From Pycnopodia helianthoides (Eukaryota > Echinodermata > Asteroidea > Forcipulatida > Asteriidae), in the NCBI GenBank assembly GCA_032158295.1, contig CM063251.1, forward strand, positions 9,773,016-9,837,015: a DNA stretch of 64,000 nucleotides, in the 5' to 3' direction. This document shows positions 35,801 to 41,118 of the stretch, piece after piece. Below the pieces are notes generated by a model, which was not told the origin of the DNA, ran no database searches, and saw only the letters and a list, made by a program, of their open reading frames with translations. The first letter of the stretch is position 1. Each line of letters begins with the position of its first letter. The position numbers and the translations under genes were made by a program.

Positions 35801-37848
35801 GTTTAACATCCAGGGGGTCTGAGCAAAAGTGACGTCATTAGTGCAGAGTGCTGTTGAGTTTGCCCCTCTCAATAATGCTGTGGTTTTGATATTGAGATAT
35901 TCCAGATAGATTTGTTTAGCTGACTAGGGAACAGTGGATTCTGAACCAGTTGTTTATTTATGTTTCCAGCGCTTGTATTGTATGTATTGCTTATTATTAT
36001 TAATGAAAGTTCATATTGTCAAGAAGTTTGATTTTACTCGTCACCAGTGGATTTTTCTAATTAGAAAGACAATAACAACTAAAACCTACAGCCTTTTGTG
36101 CTTTATAGCTGAATAATTTGACTGCCAAATTACTCAGTGAAGGGAAAAAAAGTAAATTAAAATCGTTCTTGTACAATTTGTTCACTAATTTTTGTTATCA
36201 AAAAGACAACGAAGAGTGATTTTAGATTCTGACTTTTGAGTTTGTGATGGAAGGCTAAGTATAATGATAACAGATGACATAACAAAATGTTAAACTTCTG
36301 TTTGCAGTGCAAGTACAAGATGAGATGGTCAAACTAAAACTCACTCAAGAAGATGAATTACTTCTCGCTGTTGCTGGTCTCAAACAGGTAACCTTGTTGA
36401 AATGAAAAGCTGGAAATTGTAGATAAAATGTACACCTTTTAGGGCCATGGATTGGTCTTGCTGATTTGTAGGCCAATTTATCAGGAAAGATACAATAAAA
36501 GACACCTGTGAAAGTTTCAGTCGAATACAGTGTCAAATTGTTAGGTATTTTCATCCAGAACGTCGAATCCATTCATTTTTAGTGAGGTGACAGCGGGTAC
36601 CACAAATTTTAATCTCCAAAAGTCACCTTTAGGCAATATTGGAGATTCAAATGTTTTGACATACTTTTATTGATTTCTGCTCATTGGGGGCACTTCAGAC
36701 AAAATACCATCTTTATAACAAATTGGCTTTCAGAAAAAAATGACACTCCTTAAAAATTTTTTGGGGGGGATCATAATCAAAGTATGACTTTACCTTTAAA
36801 GGAACATTACAGAATTGGTTTTTGCTAACAAAATAGTTGCTGGCAGTGTAAGCACTTTATGTAATCCACCATTTACATAAACTGACAAACCTGTGCAAGT
36901 TTGAGATCGATCGGCAATATGGGTCACGAGAAAATAGTAAAAAAAACGATTACACATTTGCATGAAATCATATAGATTCAACAAATGAATAAAACGCTCA
37001 CTGAGCGATAAACTCCAATCGGAAGTTTTTTTCTTACCAATTCTGTAACGTTCCTTTAAGTATGATGAGTAAATCATTGAAGCCAAGATACCCTTGCCAT
37101 CATCTAAAATTAGCCTGTGCCAAGCTTTTCAGGTTTGTGCGATATCACTTAACAATTTTGGGTAAAACAATGAAAACCAAAACCAAACAAACCTGTGAAT
37201 GGCTGAAGCATTGCTTTCTTAGTCAGACATAACCCTTGTGAGGAGTACAGATATGTTGGCAGTCTACGCAATTTAAGAAAGCATAGAATTGTCCTGTTGA
37301 CCAATTGACAGTATTCTGTAAAGATAGGTTGATGACAAAGCATGTGCCTTGTCACTATCACAACAGTGCTCCTGAAGGACAGCACAAGATTCAAATGTTT
37401 GAACAGAGATAAACTCTTTAGGATTCAGCACAAAGATCAGCTATTTGATTGTACAATTTCTTGACAGGTCAAAGACATTCTCAAAGGAACCCTGAAGTTC
37501 GCACAAGGGATGGAAGAGCAAGAGGACTTGAAGATTAACGATGACTATTATGGTAAAGATGAGGAGAACTCGGCACCAACGGTCAAACACGTTGACCAAT
37601 CCCGAGAAACCTATCTGGACAATGACAACACCAAGCCGAGGAACCTGGAGCTGGAGAACATGTACAGTAACGTAGGGGGAGTATGCTCCCCTACCAGTAG
37701 TACGAGCGACTCAGATAAGCAGTCTGAGCAGACAGATGCCTGGAATTCTAGCGAGTGCAATAACAATGGTAGTGTTTCCATGACAACGGATGAGAGTGAA
37801 CATTCTTGTACGAGCCATGAGGGGGAAGTAGTCGGTGAAGCCCATTGA
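8693..37848 (+). CDS. TBC1D5: TBC1D5 orthologue, Rab7 GAP, whole gene model (14 coding exons)
   Basis: The gene encodes a TBC-domain GTPase-activating protein. The human family member turns off Rab7 on endosomes, binds retromer (VPS29/VPS35) and LC3, and links endosomal sorting with autophagy. The joined exons are 8734-8876, 12601-12709, 14989-15159, 17026-17196, 19214-19302, 27583-27633, 29638-29886, 31307-31449, 32609-32715, 33482-33752, 34170-34417, 35290-35392, 36308-36387 and 37468-37848. All junctions are GT-AG and keep frame, giving 771 residues from the ATG at 8734. Domain order is an acidic/Ser-rich N-terminus, a WxxL motif (51-54), the TBC domain (about 70-410) with IxxDxxRT (Arg163) and YxQ (Gln198), a Ser/Thr-rich linker (412-584), a coiled-coil-like segment with MCRYC (585-645) and an acidic tail. 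The first exon has a splice acceptor, so an upstream, probably non-coding, exon exists and the start is inferred. Orthology is very likely. Confidence 0.95.
8881..9110. mobile_element. inverted-repeat MITE family D, copy 1, at a splice donor
   Basis: The ends are AGCCCTTGTCACACAGGGCA and TGCCCCATGTGACATGGCCC, with TTTACAGGCAAC / GTTGCCTGTAAA further in. TAA flanks both sides (8878-8880, 9111-9113). The left TAA is part of the exon donor GTAAAG. The second copy is at 30022-30239. Confidence 0.8.
9683..10009 (+). mobile_element. MITE family B, copy 2
   Basis: GGTGTACTTTGGGTAATTAT begins it and TGACAATTACCAAAAGTATA is near the end. It keeps the intact middle GCAACAAGGCCTTTTTTTCT, which serves as the uninterrupted reference for the split copy at 50.3 kb. 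Confidence 0.8.
10413..10676 (+). mobile_element. SINE family T, copy 1, with tRNA-like module
   Basis: GTGATCCCTGGGTGGCTAC starts it and the tRNA-like part at 10525-10598 has TAGCTCAGTTGGTAGAG (box A) and GGTTCAAATCC (box B). It continues into TTTCTTTGTTCACCCCC and AGTCAGTTTCCCTTGTG. Confidence 0.8.
11209..11360. repeat. 38-bp minisatellite, four units
   Basis: Four head-to-tail units of GCACTGCCTAAAAACCATTT plus CTGGCATTTGGTAGACAT. The first differs by one base (TTCGG for TTTGG); the others are identical. It lies in the first long TBC1D5 intron. Confidence 0.95.
11697..11768. repeat. small hairpin element E4
   Basis: ATATAGCGCTTCTGC faces GCAGATGTGCTATAT, with TATCCAAC / GTTGGATA arms next to the turn. 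Confidence 0.6.
11902..12060. repeat. fold-back element E3
   Basis: CGAATATAATCGAATG and GTGCAATGG face CCATTGCACGAATG and TTATTATTCG; the centre is CAACGAGGCGAAGCCAAGTTG. Confidence 0.7.
12601..12709 (+). CDS. TBC1D5: TBC1D5 exon 2: LIR-like motif and start of TBC domain
   Basis: The acceptor is TTAG at 12597-12600 and the donor is GTAAGT at 12710. The exon reads DEWLRLFERPDYIQVIKQ and then GLKGRLRSSRFRSVCWR, aligning without gaps to human KEWEELFVNNNYLATIRQKGINGQLRSSRFRSICWK. The W51-x-x-L54 core sits where human TBC1D5 has its first LC3-interacting motif. It ends on a whole codon. Confidence 0.95.
12787..12818. repeat. (CAAA)n microsatellite
   Basis: About eight units of AAAC lie 77 bp after TBC1D5 exon 2. 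A shorter (CAAA)n lies near 42450. Confidence 0.9.
13205..13378. repeat. repeat family K, copy 1 (empty site)
   Basis: It runs GATCAGGCCTGGATTTACAC to AGGCCTGATAAGTG. It matches 20630-20970 but has the uninterrupted joint TGTTGCCCTGGTCTTGG, where the other copy holds a 169-bp insertion. Confidence 0.8.
13905..13995 (-). mobile_element. tRNA-like SINE fragment
   Basis: On the - strand it has GGGTTCGAATCCCACC (box B) and an upstream degenerate box A (GGGCAATCTGGATTTTGTGCC). It abuts the palindrome at 14038. Confidence 0.5.
14038..14627. mobile_element. palindromic element with 67-bp arms, hosting a nested MITE
   Basis: The left arm 14039-14105 (CACGGATAAAGAATATTATT, GGTTTTACCC) faces the right arm 14560-14627 (GGGTAAAACC, AATATTCTTTATCCGTGAT). 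The loop also has a small stem (GCACTCTATACTTAGTA / TACTGAGTATACAGTGC) and then a family A MITE. A relative without clear right arm is at 18620-18785. Confidence 0.8.
14167..14559 (+). mobile_element. MITE family A, copy 2 (nested)
   Basis: TTAAAGGAACATTACAGAAT to AATGTTCCTTTAA, with TTAA at both ends. It sits in the loop of the palindrome at 14038-14627 and so inserted later. Confidence 0.88.
14989..15159 (+). CDS. TBC1D5: TBC1D5 exon 3: retromer-binding insertion of TBC domain
   Basis: The exon has exactly 57 codons between AAG at 14986-14988 and the donor GTAAGA at 15160. It begins VYLEVLPEYQVQW and ends ADLSLNNPLSQEEH. NNPLSQ is identical to the loop of human TBC1D5 around Leu142, reported to contact VPS29 of retromer, so retromer binding is probably kept. 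Confidence 0.95.
15350..15790 (-). mobile_element. SINE family W, copy 1, interrupted
   Basis: On the - strand it has the SINE body GTAATGCATGTAAAAGAACC, with TTATCGCATAGAGAAGGGGT and box-B-like GGGGGTTTGAGTCCC. Between 15512 and 15708 it holds an inverted duplication (TGAGCAAGTTCAGGTGG / CCACCCGAACTTGCTCA). Confidence 0.65.
15512..15708. repeat. fold-back insertion inside SINE
   Basis: The arms GTTCAGGTGGCAACTAAACT and TTGACTAGAC face GTCAAGTCTAGTCGCCCACC and CGAAC. The interior 130 bp is not found elsewhere in the window. Confidence 0.6.
16359..16623. mobile_element. repeat family F, copy 1, flanked by 14-bp duplication
   Basis: CACTCCACGGCAGTGCAGTT to CACATGGTGTTACCACAAAC. AAACAGCACTTTGA lies on both sides (16345-16358 and 16624-16637). 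It contains the hairpin AGTTCTTTTCAGAACT. The second copy, about 95% identical, is at 30978-31240. Confidence 0.8.
17026..17196 (+). CDS. TBC1D5: TBC1D5 exon 4: catalytic Arg and Gln fingers
   Basis: The exon has 57 codons, acceptor CAG at 17023-17025 and donor GTCAGA at 17197. It contains WNRFFQDKECR, then ISQDVRRTFPE with the GAP arginine finger (Arg163), and ends ELGYKQ with the glutamine finger (Gln198). Both catalytic residues of the TBC dual-finger mechanism are intact, so the protein should be an active GAP. Confidence 0.96.
17197..19213. other. TBC1D5 intron 4
   Basis: No exon was seen. It holds a decayed relative of the 14.0-kb palindrome at 18620-18785 (GGTTTTACTCTGATGTTC; AAGCACTGTATACTCAGTAC) and (AAT)n near 18756. 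Short frames at 17174-17700 and 18160-18400 lack motifs. Confidence 0.5.
19214..19302 (+). CDS. TBC1D5: TBC1D5 exon 5, TBC domain
   Basis: It reads GMHEILAPLIFILHCDQQAF then LHAQEIKSQ, close to human GMHELLAPIVFVLHCDHQAF. The acceptor is CCCAG at 19209-19213 and the donor is GTAAGT at 19303. It ends two bases into a Met codon that is completed 8.3 kb downstream, across the longest intron of the gene. Confidence 0.94.
20630..20970. repeat. repeat family K, copy 2 (filled site)
   Basis: It matches 13205-13378 on both sides of the insertion at 20680-20848, down to GTCTTGGCCTTGGTGCC and CTTGCCCTCTCAAAGATGAA. Confidence 0.8.
20680..20848. mobile_element. 169-bp inverted-repeat element with CTG duplication
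   Basis: The ends are CAGCCGATTTCACG and GGTGAAATCGACAG. The interior is made of repeated TAGGATTAATCCT, AACTCGTCCTAA and GTTAGGA words in both directions. CTG flanks both sides (20677-20679, 20849-20851) and is single in the empty copy. Confidence 0.85.
21252..21836 (+). mobile_element. MITE family C, copy 1, plus shared flank
   Basis: The MITE is 21338-21836, TTAAAGAGGGACTGTAAGGT to CATTGGAGCCCTTCTTTAA, an imperfect long palindrome. The 86 bp before it (GTCATCTTGAGCATGGTTTC) are also shared with the 53.9-kb copy, so the duplicated unit is larger than the MITE. Confidence 0.8.
22000..23070. other. TBC1D5 intron 5, no feature seen
   Basis: AT-rich sequence with stop codons in every frame I followed; no repeat ends recognised. 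Confidence 0.5.
23073..23140 (-). mobile_element. SINE family T fragment, tRNA-like part
   Basis: On the - strand: GGTAGAGCGCCGACACGTTA and CACAGGTTCAAATCCCACTC, then CAATTTTTTTTTTA. Only the tRNA-like core remains. Confidence 0.65.
23874..24295. mobile_element. fold-back element with about 30-bp arms
   Basis: TTATAACACCTCTTCCTTTG and ATTCTATCTGTT face AACAGATAGAATCAAAGG and AAGAGGTGTTATAA. The left arm runs into a degraded CCAAT/E-box block (TTGATTGG, GTCACATGG) as in the 6.5-kb element. Confidence 0.75.
24298..24460. repeat. near-perfect hairpin E1, 70-bp arms
   Basis: CAAATATTGACTGCTTTGTC faces GACAAAGCAGTCAATATTTG, with GTCACTCTCGGTGATCCCCG / CGGGGATCACCTCGAGTGAC; the turn is CTTCGGCTTCGCCTCGG. 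It directly follows the element at 23874-24295. Confidence 0.85.
24797..25312 (+). mobile_element. MITE family C, copy 2
   Basis: It starts TTAAAGAGGGGCTGAAAGGT and ends near ACCTTAGGAGCC without the closing TTAA. It shares GTCTGTACAT and TCCTCATGAAAGTGG words with the other copies. Confidence 0.7.
25531..25815 (+). mobile_element. SINE family W, copy 2
   Basis: GTGGGTTCGAGTCCCAGTCT (box B) leads into TTGCTTCGTCCTTCGGATGG, GTAATGCACGTTAAAGAACC and ATCGAAAGAGAAGGGGTTTA. The box A part is not recognisable. Confidence 0.65.
25816..27582. other. TBC1D5 intron 5, 3' part
   Basis: A and T runs at 26200-26320, (TG)n at 27400-27414, and GACTCTAGCATAGTCTTTCTC near 26322, which matches part of the hairpin at 52400. 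No exon seen before the 51-bp one at 27583. Confidence 0.5.
27583..27633 (+). CDS. TBC1D5: TBC1D5 exon 6 (51 bp), TBC domain
   Basis: This short exon is easy to miss. The acceptor is TTTCCAG at 27576-27582 and the donor is GTAAGT at 27634. It reads EVVQEIMDPNFLEHDS, matching human EEMKTVLNPEYLEHDA. Both flanking junctions fall after the second codon base, so it fits exons 5 and 7 exactly. Confidence 0.92.
27732..28055 (+). mobile_element. diverged MITE related to family B
   Basis: TTAAAGGCCCTGTACACTAT at the left, core CTCGATGACCAATTGAGCTC as in family B, and a small TTTTTATCACGTGTGATAAAAA palindrome at its centre. The right end is unclear. Confidence 0.55.
28590..28772. repeat. repeat family J, copy 1
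   Basis: ACATGACCTTTACTTTGACC, GGTCAAATCTTGCAGCCATT and GGGCATTTTGGTACAAGCC recur at 40925-41118. No termini identified. Confidence 0.7.
29103..29495 (+). mobile_element. MITE family A, copy 3
   Basis: TTAAAGGAACATTACAGAAT to TCTGTAATGTTCCTTTAA; full length with TTAA ends. It lies 140 bp before TBC1D5 exon 7. Confidence 0.88.
29638..29886 (+). CDS. TBC1D5: TBC1D5 exon 7, TBC domain
   Basis: The acceptor is CATAG at 29633-29637 and the donor is GTAAGT at 29887. It contains MMFFHLMYTMEPWYRHG, a variable loop (SDFKSAAPFSKAPECSPS), and IKKLTKIQDVVLKCHD then LTKLDIQPQIFG, which matches human LNRLEIAPQIYG. The middle loop differs in sequence from vertebrates, as expected for a surface loop. Confidence 0.95.
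30022..30239. mobile_element. MITE family D, copy 2
   Basis: TGTCACATGGGCAATTTACA faces TGTAAAAATTGCTCATGTGACA, with GGCAACC / GGTTGCC inside. Its right end lies at GGGCCTTAA. Confidence 0.75.
30408..30755 (+). mobile_element. SINE family W-like, copy 3, tRNA-derived
   Basis: GGCGAGCAGTTTAGTGCATT, GTGTGGGTTCGAATCCTGGT (box B), then GTCCTTGAGCAAGACACTTT and GGGTAAATGGG, ending GAGCGCTATACAGGAAGCCAG. The tail style is that of many marine-invertebrate SINEs. Confidence 0.75.
30978..31240. mobile_element. repeat family F, copy 2
   Basis: GAACTCACTCTGCGGCAGTG to CATGGTGCTACCACAAACC, about 95% like the copy at 16.4 kb. TACTATCT flanks it at 30970-30977 and 31241-31248. Confidence 0.78.
31307..31449 (+). 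CDS. TBC1D5: TBC1D5 exon 8, TBC domain
   Basis: It reads RWIRLLFGREFTLQDLLVLW and then LIDYIFVAMLILVREL, nearly identical to human. There are two candidate donors, GTAAGA at 31437 and GTAAGT at 31450. Only the second keeps frame with the next exon and gives exactly the human spacing between VAML and the following LLM, so I chose it. The first would shift the frame. Confidence 0.93.
32227..32487 (+). mobile_element. joined SINE T left part and MITE B right part
   Basis: 32227-32323 is the left part of SINE T (GTGATCCCTGGCTATATGG, GAACAAAGATATTGACAAAA). At 32330 it changes to the right half of MITE B (AATTACCTCTTTCTCAAAAA), ending CCACTGCCTTTAA at 32487. The two halves meet without spacer. Confidence 0.7.
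32609..32715 (+). CDS. TBC1D5: TBC1D5 exon 9, end of TBC domain
   Basis: The acceptor TTTCCCCCAG ends at 32608 and the donor is GTAATA at 32716. It reads LEGDYAECMTLLMRFPMVGD then VDKALHLRDPK, matching human TCLGLLMHYPFIGDVHSLILKA. It closes the helical TBC fold. Confidence 0.94.
33482..33752 (+). CDS. TBC1D5: TBC1D5 exon 10: Ser/Thr-rich linker
   Basis: It begins KYPRPANYQFQ, matching human RNPRPVTYQFH, then turns into a low-complexity Ser/Thr/Arg-rich segment (VIPSSSRPSRRSFSN; GLNSLKRITTKGR). It ends one base into a codon at donor GTAAGG. In relatives this linker is disordered and phosphorylated. A copy of a 270-bp repeat starts about 20 bp after the donor. Confidence 0.9.
33770..34048 (+). 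repeat. repeat family H, copy 1
   Basis: GATGTGACCTGTGACATCAC, TTTACAAAAGAGCCACAGAG and ATGAAGAAAGGGGGGACATC, as in 62160-62436 and 47172-47690. It starts just after the TBC1D5 exon 10 donor and keeps the uninterrupted site GTAAATTTTGAATTTATG. Confidence 0.85.
34170..34417 (+). CDS. TBC1D5: TBC1D5 exon 11: disordered linker
   Basis: The acceptor is CTAAG at 34165-34169 and the donor is GTAAGG at 34418. The protein is Ser/Lys-rich (HPLAASADLVSEVKSKPLKV; LFSKSRGGGKKNQQRE). FSKSRGG resembles the FSNISRSRS stretch of human TBC1D5. Sequence conservation is low, and the exon is supported mainly by its open frame, consensus splice sites and the exact phase match to both neighbours. Confidence 0.85.
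35290..35392 (+). CDS. TBC1D5: TBC1D5 exon 12: coiled-coil segment
   Basis: It reads LETDLYQQVAVLQGKMNDLQ then NMCRYCATKMEAHL, a clear match to human LEAQISFLQGQLNDLDAMCKYCAKVMDTHL. The acceptor is GACAG at 35285-35289 and the donor is GTAAGT at 35393. The paired cysteines in MCxYC are conserved. Confidence 0.94.
36308..36387 (+). CDS. TBC1D5: TBC1D5 exon 13: coiled-coil segment
   Basis: It reads QVQDEMVKLKLTQEDELLLA then VAGLKQ, matching human NIQDVILQENLEKEDQILVSLAGLKQ. The acceptor is TGCAG at 36303-36307 and the donor is GTAACC at 36388. Confidence 0.93.
36796..37059 (-). mobile_element. MITE family A, copy 4, reversed and internally deleted
   Basis: TTAAAGGAACATTACAGAAT at left and TTCTGTAACGTTCCTTTAA at right. 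The interior is in reverse order to the other copies and lacks about 130 bp near the right end. Confidence 0.85.
37468..37848 (+). CDS. TBC1D5: TBC1D5 last exon: acidic C-terminal tail and stop
   Basis: The acceptor is GACAG at 37463-37467. It begins VKDILKGTLKFAQG, identical in pattern to human IKDILKGSLRF, then runs into an acidic Asn/Ser/Asp-rich tail and stops at TGA 37846-37848. The vertebrate C-terminal end, with its second LC3-interacting motif, is not recognisable here; the protein ends SHEGEVVGEAH. The tail is about as long as in human but diverged. Confidence 0.93.
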   Translation, partial: VKDILKGTLKFAQGMEEQEDLKINDDYYGKDEENSAPTVKHVDQSRETYLDNDNTKPRNLELENMYSNVGGVCSPTSSTSDSDKQSEQTDAWNSSECNNNGSVSMTTDESEHSCTSHEGEVVGEAH

Positions 37849-37866
37849 CTTAAAAGTATACTTTGA

Positions 37867-37872
37867 AATAAA
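37867..37872 (+). promoter_or_regulatory. candidate poly(A) signals of TBC1D5
   Basis: AATAAA lies only 18 bases after the stop codon. Further AATAAA copies occur near 37910 and at 38800-38805. The first would give a very short 3' UTR; which one is used cannot be told from sequence. Confidence 0.4.
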
Positions 37873-39159
37873 GAATATTTTAAAGATAGCTATATGGTAT
37901 GTCTGTCTAAATAAACACAACCCAAAGTTTACTGATTGATTTCCTCCCCCGACTAATTGACAAGAAATCACTGTCAAATTGGAACAAGTAGTAGGTATGT
38001 CGTCAAGTACAGACATATACAACTTTCTTGGAAAGAACTGTTAGATATGCATTACTTAGTGGTGTAATTTGAGCTTGTTCTCATTTGGTGTAAGAAACCT
38101 CATGGTGAGCTCTCCAAGGTGTACAGCCCAGTTTGTGCCACACTCTAAGGAGGAAGTTGTCGCCTAGCCCTGGAGGCCTTTCACTTTCATAATAATGCAG
38201 TTACGTCCTGGATATGAGGAGCTCCATCAATCTAATCTTATCTGTAAGAAGCTACTAATCTCACTGGATTAACATTCCATGGCCGCACACATTTTTGGCG
38301 GTGGATTATGGACGTCAGATATTCCTCATAAATCTGTCATTTTCGTGAAAATAATTCAGTCCACCCCAGACCCTTATATCTTACACTCTGTATCTGTGAA
38401 GAGCACAGAGGAAGAGTTCTACATATGGCTAGTTGTCGCTGTTACTTCACTTAACCTAATCATGAAAGATCTCTCACGATTTGGCAGTGCAATATCAAGA
38501 TTTGACAGCACATACTGGACATTGTGCAAATCCTAGCCTTGCATACATGTGACTGCTTTCCAGCATCCACAGAATGCACACCACACGGGGTCGTAGCTAG
38601 GATAGGCTTGCATCGCATCACCCATTCTCACACACGTACACATGAAAGACGCTGAAAAACAAAGCCAATGTTCTATTTTACAGAAATGTTTTATTCTACC
38701 CTCTGAAATGAAAAAACACCTTTTGCAAGTTGGGAAAATTATCATACAAAAAATTGAATCTTGTTTGGGTTCATTTCATTCAATTTGATCTGTATTGTCA
38801 ATAAAGATATATGGTCGATGTGAGTTTCTAGGAAGGGTTAGGTAACCAGAAATGCATCTTAGTTTGTTAGACCATGGGTTATTCTTTTGGAGGAAGTAGA
38901 TAATAAATATTGGATTCTGTTTTTCTTGAGAGTCACAATACATGTAAATTATATAAGGTGTTTTAAGGCAAGTATATGATGTTATGTTTGTTAGGAGAGT
39001 TATTGACTGTCTGTATGGTGTTTGCTTGATGGTATTTTAATTTTTTATTTACGGGTTGTTCACAGTCATGTGATCTGCCCTATTAATAATCTGGTACAAT
39101 ACATCTGCTCATGGCATATCGATGCAATAGTTCCTACATATAGTTGATGATTTTATCCA
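37873..39159. other. 3' flank of TBC1D5, no gene seen
   Basis: Possible 3' UTR with alternative AATAAA at 38800. Frames at 38279-38745 show no recognisable motif. Confidence 0.4.
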
Positions 39160-39165
39160 TTTCCT

Positions 39166-39496
39166 TTGTTCACCCCAAAATTGAATTACAATTTACCGAG
39201 TCAGTTTCTCTTGTGGTTTATTACTTGATATTTGAAACAATAAGTCCCATCCCCTTATAAGGTGATCCTTGTACTGCTTCTTCTCAGGTTGTGTGGTATA
39301 CTTTGGGTGATCCCTGGTTATACGGCAGTTACAGGTTGTATGGCTTCTGACTGTCACCCCCGGACAGATATTGACAAACCAGGGAGACCGCCAACATTAG
39401 GGCTAGATAGCTCAGTTGGTTGAGCGCCGGCACCTTAATCCGGAAATCACAGTTTCAAATCCCGTTCTAGTCAATTTGTCTTTGTTCACCCCAACA
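39166..39496 (+). mobile_element. SINE family T, copy with body on both sides of the tRNA-like module
   Basis: It starts with the unit's downstream part (TTTGTTCACCCCAAAATTGA, GAGTCAGTTTCTCTTGTGG), continues GTGATCCCTGGTTATACGG, then the tRNA-like module at 39401-39472 (TAGCTCAGTTGGTTGAGC, AGTTTCAAATCCC) and again TTTGTTCACCCCAA. So one full unit plus a repeat of its end. Confidence 0.8.
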
Positions 39497-40234
39497 TTGA
39501 AAAAACAAAACAAAAACACAAACAAATCTAAAACCCAATGCAATACAAATATTAACAAATACTTAATTTGCTGTAAAAGCTTCATATTTAAATATTTTAA
39601 AGAACATTTTGTTGCTTCTGCCATAGCCTATATAAATACTATGTTCTTAAATCAAGTGAGATATTTAAAACAGATGGCAAATACACTCTAGATTTTACTC
39701 AATGTCTCTAATTGTCTAAAATCTTTCTGCGTCAATGATTTCTAAACTGTTAAGCATTCACGTAACAAATAAGTACTCTTTATAATATTGGTTGGTTTTT
39801 TTAATACTAATTAATATATGTTCCAGAGGTATATCATTTTTAGGGTGGCAGTTATGGATGGAGTGATGCTGGGTGTGGTACCTCATAATAATCTGTCTGG
39901 GACCTTGGTCTTTAGACCGTTTTCATGAAGTATGGAAATAAATATCAGTTTGAATGAATTGTAGGTTCAAATATCACTGAACTTGAACGACAACTCAACA
40001 CTTAAATGCGATATGTAATAGACAGTTGAAGTTAATGACAGTATGAATGAAATGAACACTTACACTTACTGTGTGAAACATACAAGTGTTACAGTACAAC
40101 ATGTTCGCATCATTTTAGACTACAAAAGCCACTGAACTTAAAATCATAATTCCACTGATTTTTGGTTGATATGTCATTCAAATTATCTTGAAATGTGGCT
40201 TCCACCAATTTGAAATAATAATGACGAAGATCAC

Positions 40235-40330
40235 AATGCATGCCATTCTTCTACCAGTGGGTAACACTGGCTTGTGATCAATAATGCATGTCATTCTTCT
40301 ACCAGTGGGTAACACTGGCTTGTGATCAAT
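40235..40330. repeat. 48-bp tandem duplication
   Basis: AATGCATGCCATTCTTCTAC recurs as AATGCATGTCATTCTTCTAC at 40283; one difference in 48. Confidence 0.92.
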
Positions 40331-40924
40331 ATGAAAGTTAGGTCTAAGGTATTTACTGATTCCATGCTTAATGTTCTTTTATAACAGGGGCCAGATATCA
40401 TAAAACTATTAAGCAAGAGATCTCACTGGTGACAAAATCATCTCCTAAGCAGAAAGTAGCTGGGTACCAGTCATGTACAATACAAATCACTTGGGCTTGT
40501 AACCAGGGGCCAATTTCATGGCGCTGGTTACCTAAGAATTCTGCATTGAAGGAGCACTGTAAAGTGTGTTTTTCCATGGGCTGTAGCACGGCATAAGCTC
40601 AGCATTCCATGGTAGTGTCAAGAAATTGGGCCCTGCACACAGTTTCACTTTTCTATTGACTGCGCTATTTGGCGCTTACAATCACCGACCTCGATACGCT
40701 AGGTTAGCGACAAATTCTGAGCCAGCCTTATTACTAGAGAATCCTTAGTTTTGTAAAAAATTTGCAGATGCCATCTCAGCTTAAAATTGTTTTTAAAACT
40801 GAAAGTGTGAGAGCCAATGCGTTACCTCGCAGCATCATGAATGTGTTTTTGGTTTACAATCATCACGATACGCCCAGACATCGCTAATATTGTTCATTTT
40901 TTAAATCAACTTTTTCAATAAAAA

Positions 40925-41118
40925 TGTCAACAAAATTTTTGTTTTGTTTTGGGATTTTATGTTAACATAAGAAACGTTGGAAAATTTCAATTCTGGACAT
41001 GACTTTTACATTGACCTCTTTGGGTGAATTGAAGTAGGTCAAATCTTGCTGCCATTTGCGGCCGCTACGGGCATTTTGGTACAAGCCCCTTGTGGCCGCT
41101 ATGGTCTCTAAAGGGGTT
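40925..41118. repeat. repeat family J, copy 2
   Basis: GGACATGACTTTTACATTGACC, GAAGTAGGTCAAATCTTGCT and GGGCATTTTGGTACAAGCC match 28590-28772. Confidence 0.7.
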
